Part shown: positions 1-33,250 of the stretch, in pieces
Position numbering within the stretch: position 1 is the stretch's first letter
How the letters are laid out: every line of letters begins with the position of its first letter
DNA from: Anoplopoma fimbria
Lineage: Eukaryota > Chordata > Actinopteri > Perciformes > Anoplopomatidae
Assembly: GCF_027596085.1 (NCBI RefSeq)
Contig: NC_072449.1
Span: 18,784,834 to 18,848,833 of the forward strand
Reading direction: 5' to 3'
Length of the DNA stretch: 64,000 nucleotides
Program-made: the position numbers and the translations under genes
Notes under the pieces: model-generated
The model's input: only the letters and a program-made list of their open reading frames with translations
Databases searched by the model: none
Told to the model about the DNA's origin: nothing

Positions 1-22002
<22,002 letters not shown>

Positions 22003-22590
22003 AGCCAGCTGAAGGGGTTAATAGAAAGCAGTATTAAGCAATGAGAACCTAAGCATCACTAAGGGCAGAGAGAATGGAGATATAAGTGGAGGCCACAAGC
22101 GTAGCAACAGGGAAGGAAAAGTGTTAATTTCTCTACGACTAATACAAACTTTATTTCTTAGTTGTGATGAACCTCAGACAACCTTTCCACTGCGATCCTC
22201 CCTTATCCAACTTCCCTTTCTCCTTCTTATCCTCTGTTCTTGTTCTCATCAGCTCTGTGAGGCAGGAACAGGTCCGATATGTGGCTCAATGTGCGCTTCG
22301 CCGTACTAACTTGGCGAGGCTGCTGTTGTCATGGACGTTGTGACACCTGTGAAGATTGGGCCGTACAGCCCGGGGAGGTGCTGCCAGAGTGCAGCATTTC
22401 ACCTAGAAAGGGTTTGGAAGTGAACTTATTTAGGACTAACTGTCAGGCAACCATAAGGAAAATGGCTGGCAGTGTTTTTTTTTTGTATTTAAAATAGGAC
22501 ACCATCAACATCAATAGACTGGTTCTCAAAACACTTCTGTGGATTTTCTTTTATTATTTCAGTAGATTAAAAAACAACAGAAAAATGGCC
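22003..22590 (+). other. sik2 3' UTR, provisional end
   Basis: No frame continues after the TAA. The first polyadenylation-like hexamer is ATTAAA at 22566-22571; AATAAA hexamers at 22782-22787 and 22804-22809 lie inside the adjacent transposon-like element. The true end needs transcript data. Confidence 0.4.
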
Positions 22591-23143
22591 CTCATTTATC
22601 ATGGTACCATGGATATCACCGCAAATTCAAGTGTTAAAAGTATTTTTTGTCCATTTTATAGAAATGATGTTACAAACTAATGTGGTGGCAAATGCTAATG
22701 TCATGGCCATATTTATGAGTGCACTGGTTTCAACACAAACATAGACAGAACAACAGGTAACTTTAGTTTGTCATTTGCCTTAATAAATATGCTAAACATG
22801 CAGAATAAAGCACCAGATTGGGGAGTTATGCACCATTTGTTAAGCATGTGCTTTTAACAGTGCTAAACTCTATCCAAGCAATTTTTGTAGTTAATTGATG
22901 ATTGAAAATAATAAATTCAACATAACTCTGTAGCTGCAGGCTTTTGTGTGGGCCACCTGACATAAATAATATTTTTTGTTTTCTTTGTAAATTGTAACTA
23001 CTGATCCTGATTTATTTCTTACACTACTGAACTGCTTTTTTCCAACTTTACATCCAATTGCACACACTTGCCAGGTGGCAAGTGGCCACACTTCTATTTA
23101 ACAGTTGAATTGTGGGTCATACGTTTGCCTGATAAATGAGGGC
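22588..23143. mobile_element. Inverted-terminal-repeat DNA element, 556 bp
   Basis: The left end begins GCCCTCATTTATCA (from 22588) and the right end, reverse-complemented, begins with the same 14 bases (ending 23143). Both arms continue with alignable AATTCAA and TGTTAAA words about 40 bp inside. No transposase is seen, so it is a non-autonomous copy. It contains two AATAAA hexamers in sik2 orientation. Confidence 0.65.
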
Positions 23144-26100
23144 TGATGTAATTAACGTGTGTTTGGTTAAGAAGTTGTGGTGTTTTAGACAGTCAATATT
23201 ATTCTATTTTTGTGGCAATACTGAAGCAATATTAATCCTTAATGTTGAGGGGTTATGGATGGAAGCCTCACCTGTACAGCCAACTCTGATTGGTTCCCGG
23301 GGATCTGCATCGTCAGCAGTGACATCACTTGGGCTGATGATGTAACCAGGACATAATCTCCCCCTCACTCGCCCTGGAAGTGCAGGGACAAGCCTGGAAA
23401 CAGAGAGTGAGTGTGATAATGTTTGTTTGCACAACTCGTACTGCAACTTTTCATCCTCCATGACATCATTTGTTGGACAAAGACAAAACACTGTATTGAC
23501 GTCTCCATTCAAAATAACACAAACTGTGCTTTCCCCCTCAGTGCACAGTCGTAGCTTTTAGAATAATTCTGGTTTACATCCTCGATGCTCCAGTCATGCC
23601 TCTGTGTTGTGTTAATGATGAATCATGTTTATGATAGTGGAGTGACCCCTTAAAGATTCCTGCATTAGACTTCATGAAAGAATGTTTTTTCTCTCTGACA
23701 TTGTGGCGGCTGTGAGACAAAGACCAACAGAACATCAGTCACCTGACACTGGATTTTGACTAAATGCTCACCACTGCTCCTTGACTCTTTTTTTTTTTTT
23801 ACAGCACTTAAACTGTGTTCAAACTACTTGAAGCGCACAGATGTATTCTCTCTGACAGATGATGATGATTTAAAAAGGAAAAAAAGTTCTTTCCATTGGA
23901 ATAACAGGACAGCGAACGTCAGAATGTTACGACGGGATTATTGGAATGTGACCATCTGCCAAACTGCCTGACCTTCAGTGATCTTGGGTTAAACTCTACA
24001 AGTGTTTTTGTCTGATTAGCCTTCAAAACAAGACCATCTCTCTCTGTCTGTAGATTGGACTGAACAGATCATTTAGAGTTCACAATCAGACTCTAAAGTA
24101 CAGATGTGGTTTCACTAGAAGGCTTTAGAGTTGCAGTTAACGGTCTTAAAATGATGGCTGGAAAATGTGGACCAACTGTTGTTGCAGTCCTGTGCAAGAC
24201 TTAAAGGAAAAATCCACCCTAAAATGTTTTTAACACGATCTCACAACAGATTGAGCCTGCAACTAATGATCAGATTATATGCTGATTTATTTATTTCATT
24301 AATCATGTATTTGTTTGGTCTTTAAAGTGTCAGAAAAATGTGAAAAACGACCATAACAATGTCTCAGGGCCCACGTTGACATATTCTGTTTGGTCTGACC
24401 AACAGTCCAAAATCATTTTTAGGCTTATTTGGGAAATTTTTAAAAATGACGTTAACAAAATGTTGATTATCAAATCAAATTGCTGAAGATTTTAAGTATA
24501 CTTGCGTCAGCTCTACAACAGAACAATTTTTCAGTCTTCAGTTTATAATCTAATTATCATTTTTAGTATAATTGATCAATATGACATCACATCAGATATT
24601 TCTCGCATATAACACATCTATCAAGGAAACACCAAGTTTTGATCTCAGGATCCGAGAGTAAATGCTTAGTAACTCACCTTTTAGCTCTGACATTGAACAG
24701 TCAAAAGGACAGAGATACTAATAATTCAACAACAATGTCCTTGATGGACCAGAGTGCACCGCAGCCACAAGACATGTTGCTAAACAGGTCCTGTGGCTGC
24801 ATTAATAGTTCCACCCTTAGATTTATAAATGCTGGATATGTTTATATGGTCATACACCCACATTTTTTTGACAGGAATGAGCTCACACCCAGTATGTGGG
24901 GCATGTTGAAAATGTCCTTTAGAAAGAGAAGGAGCTCAAGTATGAGTTAGAGGCGGGTTCAACATGAAATGATAATTTTGAAATTTGAAATTTGAAATTG
25001 TCAATACATGATAGTATAAGAGTGTCACAGGTTGGATTTTGCCTTTAAGTGAATATCTTGATTGATTTTTGCTTTCATTTTGTCAATGGTCAGGCTAGGA
25101 CAGCTACAGGATGATCTGTGGAGGTTGATTACTGGAGCACTTTGACAACAAGGGGAAGAAGAGATGTAGCGAGAGAGGAGGAGGTGGGAAAAGGTTTGTA
25201 TCGCTCTGCTGTTTCTTGGCAGATGAAACAAACCGAAATCTGTAGGAAACACCTTTCTCCTCTCTCTTCCCCACCAATAATGGACGCAAAACAAATTTCT
25301 TTCAAAGAAAGACCAGACACAGTTATACTTTAGCTTATTGTTGATTTTAATCCAAGAAAGAGAAACACATGTCAGTTTACGACGGGTGTTCTTTGTACAA
25401 ATTAGTGGTGTAGTGAATCTTCGGTGCACCGAGGTGAATTTTGTGTTGAACGTGTAAAAGTGTTCAGTGTGCCTTTTTACTTTTCCGTATTTTCAATCTA
25501 AATTAAGATTTTGAATAGCACTATTATTTCTGGTTGAACCCTTCTATGATTTTTTTTTTTTTCTGATTTCTTTTTTTTTCCCAGAAAATAAGTAGAGCCG
25601 GGTTTTACAAAGGTACAAAACCAAAGTCCCTCAGAAGTTTCCCTGTACAACCCACCGTGTGGAGTTTTGGAGCTTCTTTGTCAGCTTCTCTACCATGCTT
25701 TTTCTTGTTGGTCAATCAGTGTATGCCATTTAAAAGTATTATAGCAATATTTCTCTAGTTGAAGACTAAAGTCATGACGATTCTAGTGGATGTTTCCAAG
25801 TATCATAATTTCACCTCCTGCTGATAAAACAAAACATCAATCTATCAATAGAAATCCAGTTTTATATTTACCTTCATTGATGTTGACCACACATAAGCTA
25901 ACTTGCTGTTGAGATTAAAAAAGATTTATTGAACATAAAAATATTTTGCAGGTGTGTGTTTTCTTTTGTGTCTCGTCAAGTCACATTAGTTGTCAGTGTG
26001 TTGTGACAATACTTAAAAATCATGCTTTTGTGTTCATAGGGTTATTGAAACATGGTTACAGAGCTGACGCTTAAGTATTTTCTACCACACTCACTCTGCT

Positions 26101-26530
26101 ATCTTCTCCACATAATCCAATTGTCCTGCAACTACAAACAGCAGCCGTCTGATAGCGCCCCAGGGTTGCATGGTGTAGGCGTTGGTTAATGACCTGGAAA
26201 AATGAATCGCACCAAGTGCCTCATATAAACTGTTGAGTCATAACTGAACCTGAAGTCATTTCAACCAGAACGAAAAGCTCCCGAGGCGGTCAATCAAGCA
26301 GGAGCTCAAGGACTGGTTCTGTTGCATCGTTCAAAGACTATGATTTTCAAACTAAAAATTTTGTTGACAAGGTTTATGCTGTCACAAATGTGTTACATAT
26401 TTCCTGTCTGACTATAGAGGAGTTGACAGTTGTGTAGTTCTCCACTCAATACAAAATATTAAGCTGTCAAGAGGAAGTGATTAAAAGATAATGTGTTAAA
26501 CTGTCAGCAAAATAAAGCGTACCTGGACAG
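23144..26530. other. Intergenic region between sik2 and ppp2r1b, part 1
   Basis: No gene recognised. It holds a divergent copy of the dispersed AT-rich repeat (24248-24515) and T-rich runs near 23787 and 25552. Confidence 0.7.
24248..24515. repeat. Dispersed AT-rich repeat, copy C
   Basis: Begins with CCTGCAACTAATGAT and ends CGTCAGCTCTAC, so its two ends are roughly complementary (GAGCTG-like). Inside are GGTCTTTAAAGTGTCAG and ATGTGAAAAACG, in the same order as copy B at 11460-11810. Confidence 0.55.
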
Positions 26531-26539
26531 AATTAACCC

Positions 26540-27135
26540 AAGGCAGTGAAATCTACCCAACCCTAAAGTATAATATGCCTTAAAAAGTTGAATGAAAATG
26601 TCTTAGTATAGTATGACAAAATCAATGAAATGTGATAGTAAATTACACTATATAAAATGTCATTGTATAGTATGACATACAAACCATTAAATAAAATACT
26701 ATATTATACCACAAAAAACATTAAAATTCATAGCATAGTATGCCTTAAAAATGTCATAGTTTTGTATGCCATAAAATAATTTAAAGTATCCAACTAAATT
26801 GTGCAGTATGACATCAATAGCATGCCATAAAAAGTCACAAAAATGACATAGTATGGTATGCCGTAAAAAATATTAGTCATAAAAAAAGATTAAAAATGAA
26901 ATAGTTTAGAATACCATAAAACTGCCATATTATAGTATGCCATAAAAAACATTTAAAATGTCAAGAATAGTTTGCCATTAAAAAAGTCATTTCATAGTAT
27001 AGTTTGCTATAAAACAAAACAAAAAAATGTCACAGTATAGTATGTTATAAAAATTATTTAGAGATGTCATTATGTAGTATGCGATGAAAATTATCAAAAT
27101 ATTGTCAATAGTATATTACGCATGAAAAAACAAAC
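26540..27135. repeat. Degenerate minisatellite block 1
   Basis: Irregular tandem copies of a unit built from CATAGTATAGTATGCCAT followed by an A run, here with TGCCATAAAA at the unit end. It is the same family as the 31.0-33.25 kb block, where the unit end is TGTCGAAAAAA. Non-coding. Confidence 0.75.
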
Positions 27136-29130
27136 TAATAAACTGAAAAGATCCACTCAGTAGAGTAGAGCTCTCCATCCAGGTGTGTCTTTAACAACCA
27201 CTGCTGTATTGTGTGATTGAATTAATGCAACCCACAACTGTCTAGTCTTCTGTCTAGATTGCAAGTGCATCAGATGGGTTTTTCATTTGCATGTCGCACA
27301 CAACAGATACATTTCATTCAATCAAACAAAGGTAAACTCACCAAGCTGTCTGGTCACAGTCACAGTCACACACACAACCAATTGCATGATCTTCCCAGTA
27401 TAGAATGCACATAAAATATATTTGTGTAGTATGCCTTAAAGACATTTTTTAAATATCATAGTACTTTCTTTTGTACACCCAGATGTGATCTTTTGTACCC
27501 TCTTTTTACAAGCAGGATGAGGGACTGAATAATTCATCCCCACTGATAGCCCTGACCGGTGGTTAAGATCAATGATCTGATCACCATTTAGTTCATCTCC
27601 ATGGCAATCGCCTGTCAATATTTATCAAACAACAAGAAACTCAAATACCTTTTTCCGGTAGTAAAGTGCGGGTAAAAGGGGGCCTCTGCCTAGCCGATCT
27701 CTGATTGGTTGACCTCAGTTTCACATCTGCGAAAAAGACTGCAGACTGAAAATACATCCAGAGCAAAATATGCTACTAGAAAGGCACTTTGCAATGCTGT
27801 TTGAGAGCATAGGTTTGTCCCTGTTGTGTGGAAAGGATCATGTAGAGAGAACATGTCAATCCAATCAGCCCCCTCAGACAGAGAACCGCTAATCCCACTA
27901 ATACACCACCAGAGGTAGGTGAGGAGAGGAGAGGTCAGTCTGTTCATAGAAACCAGGGTCTCACTTCTATTCTTTGAATCAGACGATTTTACAACACACT
28001 GTTTGGTACTGCTGATCCAAACTGATCTTTCTGAATGGGTCACTAATACTGACCAGATTTCTCGACGTAGCCTCACATTTTGCATGTGTTGCCTTCAATG
28101 CAAAGTTAATTTGATTCTGTGAAAAGAGCTACAATACAGACGGCTAATATAGGATCCACCTATGAGCCTTCTCAACACCTCTTGCTCTGGTATGAGAGAA
28201 AAAAAACTCAGATAAAACTAGATAAAAGGGAAATGTTGACACACTTTCCTTCTATATTTGAAAAGTGCCACAGAGCAGCATATATCCCTCAAAGACAGCA
28301 GCATTTTCCGCTTAAATGTAGTTATTTATAGTATGTATTCAGTGCCATTGTCTGCCATGTAGACCTTCAGCTGGCTGTCTGTGACAGACTCTTGGGGGAA
28401 GAAAAGAAAGCTGATACGAGGACAGACAGTGGTAATCTTCTTTTTTTCAGTAAAATATCTCAATATCAGAGGCCTATTCACTCGTAAGGGGCAAAGTATT
28501 CTGTAATGACATCAATGGTTGCCATGACAACAAAAGGAGGGTGGATGACAACATCCTACTGCGTCTTTTTTAAAGCAGGAGATCACAGCCCTGTTCAGGA
28601 TTAGAGCTGCACACAAAAATAAGTACATTTTTATTTTTTTAAATTAGCTTGGAGACAAATGCTCGAGCTCTGAATGCAGAGAGAAAATGTACTTTTTGTA
28701 ACATTCTGTGATATTCACCATGCAATACACACCAAAGCCTCGTGCAGCATATGGGCTGACGTAAATGCTGTAGCTCTGCATGGCGTGTGTTTTGTCCCCC
28801 ATTATTCAGCTTCAATCTTGTATCGCTGAGTTCACGCAGAATCCATGCTGGCCAGCAGATGGACAGAGTCTAAAATCCCAGTACAGATGACCCAGTAGTG
28901 CCTGGAAAAATCAGCTCCTGCAGGCTGTGGGCTGGATGTTACAGCCAAGCCAAGACTCACACACTTGAGTGAACCTCATGTTTGCTCCGATTTTATCTGG
29001 AGAAATTTTGTATGGTTTATAAACCTTTGCTGCATCGCCCAAATATGAGCTAAAGTGACAAGGTGACTTAAAGAAAATGTGTGGGCCCAGACTGATGTTT
29101 GTCATTTGTCACCTTGAGAGCATCTGACCT
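27136..29130. other. Intergenic region, part 2
   Basis: No coding similarity, RNA gene or transposon recognised. A stray unit of the minisatellite motif (TATAGAATGC... and TAGTATGCCTTAAA) recurs near 27400-27450. Confidence 0.65.
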
Positions 29131-29131
29131 C

Positions 29132-29133
<2 letters not shown>

Positions 29134-29228
<95 letters not shown>

Positions 29229-29241
29229 GCGTGTGCGTGTG
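29134..29241. repeat. (GT)n microsatellite, about 108 bp
   Basis: GT tract with GTGTGC interruptions at its right end, in the intergenic region. Confidence 0.97.
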
Positions 29242-30430
29242 CTGTGCAGTGTGGGGGCTTTGCTTGACTCCTTTCATTATAAATGACACAGTCCTGGGAG
29301 GCAGCTGCATTGACGTCAGGGCTCTCAGCGCTGTCAAGGGCTCTGGCTGCTGAAAATCCCCCCCAAATAACAGGATCTAAATAGAAAGAAATAGGTTGCT
29401 GCTGTTTCATTACTGCCTCGTGAACTTGAGTGGATTTAAGGGGGCCCTCGCCCTCAAGTAATCATGTTTTAATGAAGATTTTTGGCTGTAGAAAAAATGT
29501 AGTTCAAATCTTTGGCAGGTTACTCCTGAGTCTTGATCACCAGCTTAAAAAAAACGTATCTAATATGGCATACGTGAGGAAAAGGCAAAGTATTGTTTTG
29601 TAATCTCAAAGGATCAATAACAAGTTTCCTACTTCACATATTGCTATAGCTCTCAAGGTGGTCTCGCTGTAGCAGAATGTGCTGACACATAGCAGCTGTA
29701 CAAACCTGTGCATTACAGTATTTGTGCATAATGTGCTCTGGCTATCAGGTATATACAGTCAAAGGGCTGGGTGGAGGATTGGGAGGGCACATGGCTCAGA
29801 GGAGGGGTGATGGGAGATTTGAGGAGATTAAAAAAGGAGAGATTCACATAAAGAGTCCTGCCATGTGATTTATTGCCCTAATCATATGTTGATTGCTCAT
29901 TTGGAATTAACAGAACGATGTCTGGTGCATGTGGCCCAAATCAAAGAGCAGCTCAATTTGCTGATTTAATATTGCTTTAAGACCCTGAAAAATAAGATGT
30001 AAACTTGTTTTTCATACATTCAAACTACACATGGTTGAGAAAGACAAATATTATTTCTCAGCCCAGCCTGTATTTTGCTGTGTTACTCTCCCCGGCAGTA
30101 GTCAGGCTGGAAGCAGGTGTCAGCTGCAGATCCTGCCCTGCTCTGCATGGTTCCCTGTGGACAAAACAGCCCAAAGGACCGGCGCTTTCATCTCTACAGA
30201 AGCAGTCGACCAGGTTAGAGCTGACCAAACAAGAGACCAGAACATGTGAAATTAATCCCAGATTTTATGTTACAGGCTGGGAAGATAAACTGTGCGCTTA
30301 AAATTATATTGTTACAAAGCGGACAAAGAGTATTTAATATTCCTGGACTTCAGGCTTTATATCACAAAGTCACAGAGGATATAGTTAGGCCTTTCATGAT
30401 AATAAACATTGATACGCGATTGTCCAACAT
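29242..30430. other. Intergenic region, part 3
   Basis: No gene or repeat recognised. A perfect TGACGTCA octamer lies at 29311-29318. Confidence 0.65.
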
Positions 30431-30539
30431 GATGTAGTATGCCATAAAAATCATGCAAAATGTAATAGTACAGTATGACTAAAAAAACATTTAAAAAAAA
30501 AAAACAACCCACTAAATTTGCTGAAAGCAAATCACCAGA

Positions 30540-30917
30540 AACCCATCATCTCAATGATGAAGCCTGGTGGTGGCATCATCATGCTTTGGGGACACTTCTC
30601 TACAGCAGTCCCTAGTAATTCTTGTGAAGGTAGATGAGAAAATGAATGCAGTAAAGGACAGGGAAATGCTCGCGGAAACCCTGCTGTAGTCTGCAAGACA
30701 ACTGTTGCTCAGGAAATGTATTCCCCAGCACGAAAATGAGCCCAAACATAAAGTGAGAGCTACATGGAAATGGCTTCAAACAACATTGTTAAATCTTAGA
30801 TTAGTTTAGTCCGAGTCGAGACCTCAAGCAAATCGAGAACAGTTGGCAGAACTTAAAATGTGTTGTGCACTCTTGGTCACCGTGTAGCTTGACTAAACTT
30901 AAGCAGTTGCAAAAATA

Positions 30918-30925
<8 letters not shown>
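30540..30925 (+). pseudogene. Tc1-like transposase C-terminal remnant
   Basis: The + strand reads MKPGGGIIMLWGHFSTA, then VKVDEKMNAVKDREML, then SARQLLLRKC, HENEPKHKVRATWKWLQ and ENSWQNLK-like pieces with stops and frame breaks. This order (GGGSIMVWG-type motif, DNDPKHTA-type motif, PDLNPIE region) is that of Tc1/mariner transposases. The catalytic-region Asp is replaced in the N-E-PKH motif and several stops interrupt it. No inverted repeats were found around it. Confidence 0.7.
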
Positions 30926-30972
<47 letters not shown>

Positions 30973-30978
30973 TAATAC
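30921..30978. repeat. (AAT)n microsatellite
   Basis: About 18 AAT/TAA triplets directly after the Tc1 remnant. Confidence 0.95.
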
Positions 30979-31029
30979 CAAAGCAGCCCTTTGTCTTTAA
31001 ATATTGAAGGAAAGGGGGTGAATATTTCT

Positions 31030-32178
31030 ACAGTTATGAAGAAATAATAGTATAGTTTGCAATAAAAAAAAGTCATGAAAAAGTCATGAAAAGGTCATAC
31101 TTAAGCATGCCCTAAAAATATATATGTATAGTATGCCAAAAAAAAGTAACGTTAAATCTTACTCAGATTTAGGTATGCTATAAAAAAGTTATGTCATAGT
31201 ATAGTACATCATGGAAATGTAAAGGTATAGTATGTGATAAATAAGAAATAGAATTGTGTGTCATGAAAAATGTAATTTCATGAAAAGTCAAAACAAGTAA
31301 TAGCATTTTTTTATCATAAAAAACAAAAAATGTCATAAAATAATGTCATAAAATAATGTCAAAAAAGGTTGTAGTAAGGTATGTCATCAAAGTCATAAAA
31401 CGTCAGAGGATAGTATGTCTAAAGAGGTCATAGTTTATGTCAAAAAAGTGATAGTACAAAATGTTAAAAAAAAAGTCATAGTATAGTATGTGGAAAAAAA
31501 GTCATAGTATAGTATGTCGAATAAAAGTCATAGTACAGTATGTCGAAAAAAATTCATGGTATAGTATGTTGAAATAAATGTCATAGTATAGTATGTTGAA
31601 AAAAAGTCATTGTATAGTATGTTGAAAAAAAGTCATAGTATAGTATGTCGAAAAAAAGTTATAATATAGTATGTCGAAAAAAGTCATAGTATAATATGTT
31701 GAATAAAGTCATAGTATAGTATGTCAAAAAAAGGCATAGTATAGTACGTCGAAAAAAAGACCGTATAGTATGTTGAAAAAAAGTCAGTATATTATATCGA
31801 AAAAAAAGTCATAGTGTGTCGAAAAAAAGTCATAGTATAGTATATCGTATAAAAAAAGTCATAGTATGTATGTCGAAAAAAAGTCATAGTATAGTATCTC
31901 GAAAAAGTTAGTATAGTACGTCGAAAAAAAGTCATGATATAATATGTCGAAAAAAAATGAAGTCACAAAGTCTAATATAGTCATTTGGAAAGAAAGGTCA
32001 TTTTAAAGTATGTAAGTAAAGTACAGAAAAGACTATGTCAGGGAGAACAGATTCAGCAATGTATCCTAACCCAGCCTTGCACATGGGTCTTTTGGGTCAG
32101 TTATCACTTCCCTAACCTGTTGAGCTAAACAAGCACTCAACATTAAGTTAAATATGTTTTTCATAGTATAGTAGATAT
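31030..32178. repeat. Minisatellite block 2, period about 26 bp
   Basis: Tandem units GTCATAGTATAGTATGTCG followed by six to eight A. The array is fairly regular from about 31470 to 31950 and more diverged before it. At 31957-32178 it passes into a longer unique-like unit that is repeated at 32988-33190. Confidence 0.88.
31957..32178. repeat. Composite unit, copy 1, with tRNA-like module
   Basis: Starts ATGAAGTCACAAAGTCTAAT and matches 32988-33190 almost throughout. On the minus strand it has an A-box-like TAGCTCAACAGG (32116-32127) and a degraded B-box-like GTGCAAGGC (32074-32082). The L2 copy begins right after it. Confidence 0.7.
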
Positions 32179-32179
32179 A

Positions 32180-32868
32180 GTAGCCCGGAGCCCCGGCGTC
32201 GGCCATCAGACCTCTGGAGCTTGTCCAGAAAGCTGCAGCTCGTCTGGTGTTCAATCGCCCCAAGTTCTCCCACACAACTTCCCTTCTCCGTTCTCTACAC
32301 TGGCTCCCTGTAAGAGCTCGCATCCAGTTTAAGACTCTGGTGCTAGCCTACAGGGCAGTGAAAGGAACAGCTCCTTCCTATCTCCAGGCCTTGGTCAAGC
32401 CCTACACCCCCGCCCGACCACTTCGCTCTGCTGCCCCGTCGCTCAGAGGTCCCTGCGGCCGATCCACCCGGTCACAGCTTTTTTCTGTCCTGGCCCCTCA
32501 GTGGTGGAATGAACTCCCCACTGACGTCAGGACAGCAGAGTCGCTGCCCATCTTTAGGCGCAGGCTGAAAACTCACCTCTTCATGAAATACTACCCTGAG
32601 CCTTCCTCGTAGCACTTATTTGCATTCGTATCACTTCGTTGCACTTAATGTATTCGTATTAATTTGTTGCACTTATTGTTTTCGTAGTCATTTGCTTCTG
32701 CACTATACTTTTGCTCTGGTTTATGCTTTTACATGCTTGTTTAAGAAAGGAGATGCACTTATGACTTCTGGTGACTAGTAGTTCTCTTGAATACCTATGT
32801 TGAATACACTTATTGTAAGTCGCTTTGGATAAAAGCATCTGCTAAATGACTGTAATGTAATGTAATAG
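32180..32868 (+). mobile_element. 5'-truncated L2 LINE 3' end with intact C-terminal frame
   Basis: An open frame through 32612 reads ARLVFNRPKFSHTTSLLRSL, LHWLPVRARIQFK, LAYRAVKGTAPSYLQAL, WWNELPTDVR and RRRLKTHLFM. This is the characteristic end of an L2-type reverse-transcriptase ORF, and it has no stop before its natural end at about 32610. The 3' UTR ends GTCGCTTTGGATAAAAGC then ATCTGCTAAATGACTG and TGTAAT repeats. The minisatellite words ATAGTA flank both sides and look like a target duplication. It is GC-rich against the AT-rich array, so the edges are sharp. Confidence 0.9.
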
Positions 32869-33250
32869 TATAGTTTGTTGAAAAAAAGTCAGTATATATC
32901 AAAAAAAAAGTCATAGTATTGTATGTTGAAAAAAAGTCAGTATATAGTATGTCGAAAAAAGGTCATAGTATAATATGTCGAAAGAAAATGAAGTCACAAA
33001 GTCTAATCTAGTCATTTTAAAGTATGTAAGTAAAGTACAGAAAAGACATCATGAGTGAGAACAGAATCAGCAAACTGTCCTAACCAAGCCTTGAACATGA
33101 GTCTTATAAGTTTCAGTTTTCACTTAACCTGTTGAGCTAAACAAGCAGAAATTAAGTTAAATGTTTTTCATAGTACAGTAGACATAGTATAGTATGTTGA
33201 AAAAAAAGTCATAGTATAGTATGTCGGAAAAGATGTCATAGTATAGTTTG
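32869..33250. repeat. Minisatellite block 3 and composite unit, copy 2
   Basis: The array resumes after the L2 insertion, then copy 2 of the composite unit (32988-33190), then two more 26-bp units. The tRNA-like module is better kept here: minus-strand A box TAGCTCAACAGG (33128-33139) and B box GTTCAAGGC (33088-33096), with ACTTATAAGAC between them. Confidence 0.8.

Noticed and set aside
31470..31950. CRISPR-like array
   Set aside because: Units are contiguous without unique spacers and the genome is animal; it is a minisatellite.
32247..32612. 121-codon open frame as a host gene
   Set aside because: It is the C-terminal reverse-transcriptase segment of an L2 LINE with its 3' tail attached, not a cellular gene.
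33078..33146. Functional tRNA gene
   Set aside because: The acceptor stem does not pair convincingly and the boxes are degenerate; only a tRNA-like relic is supported.
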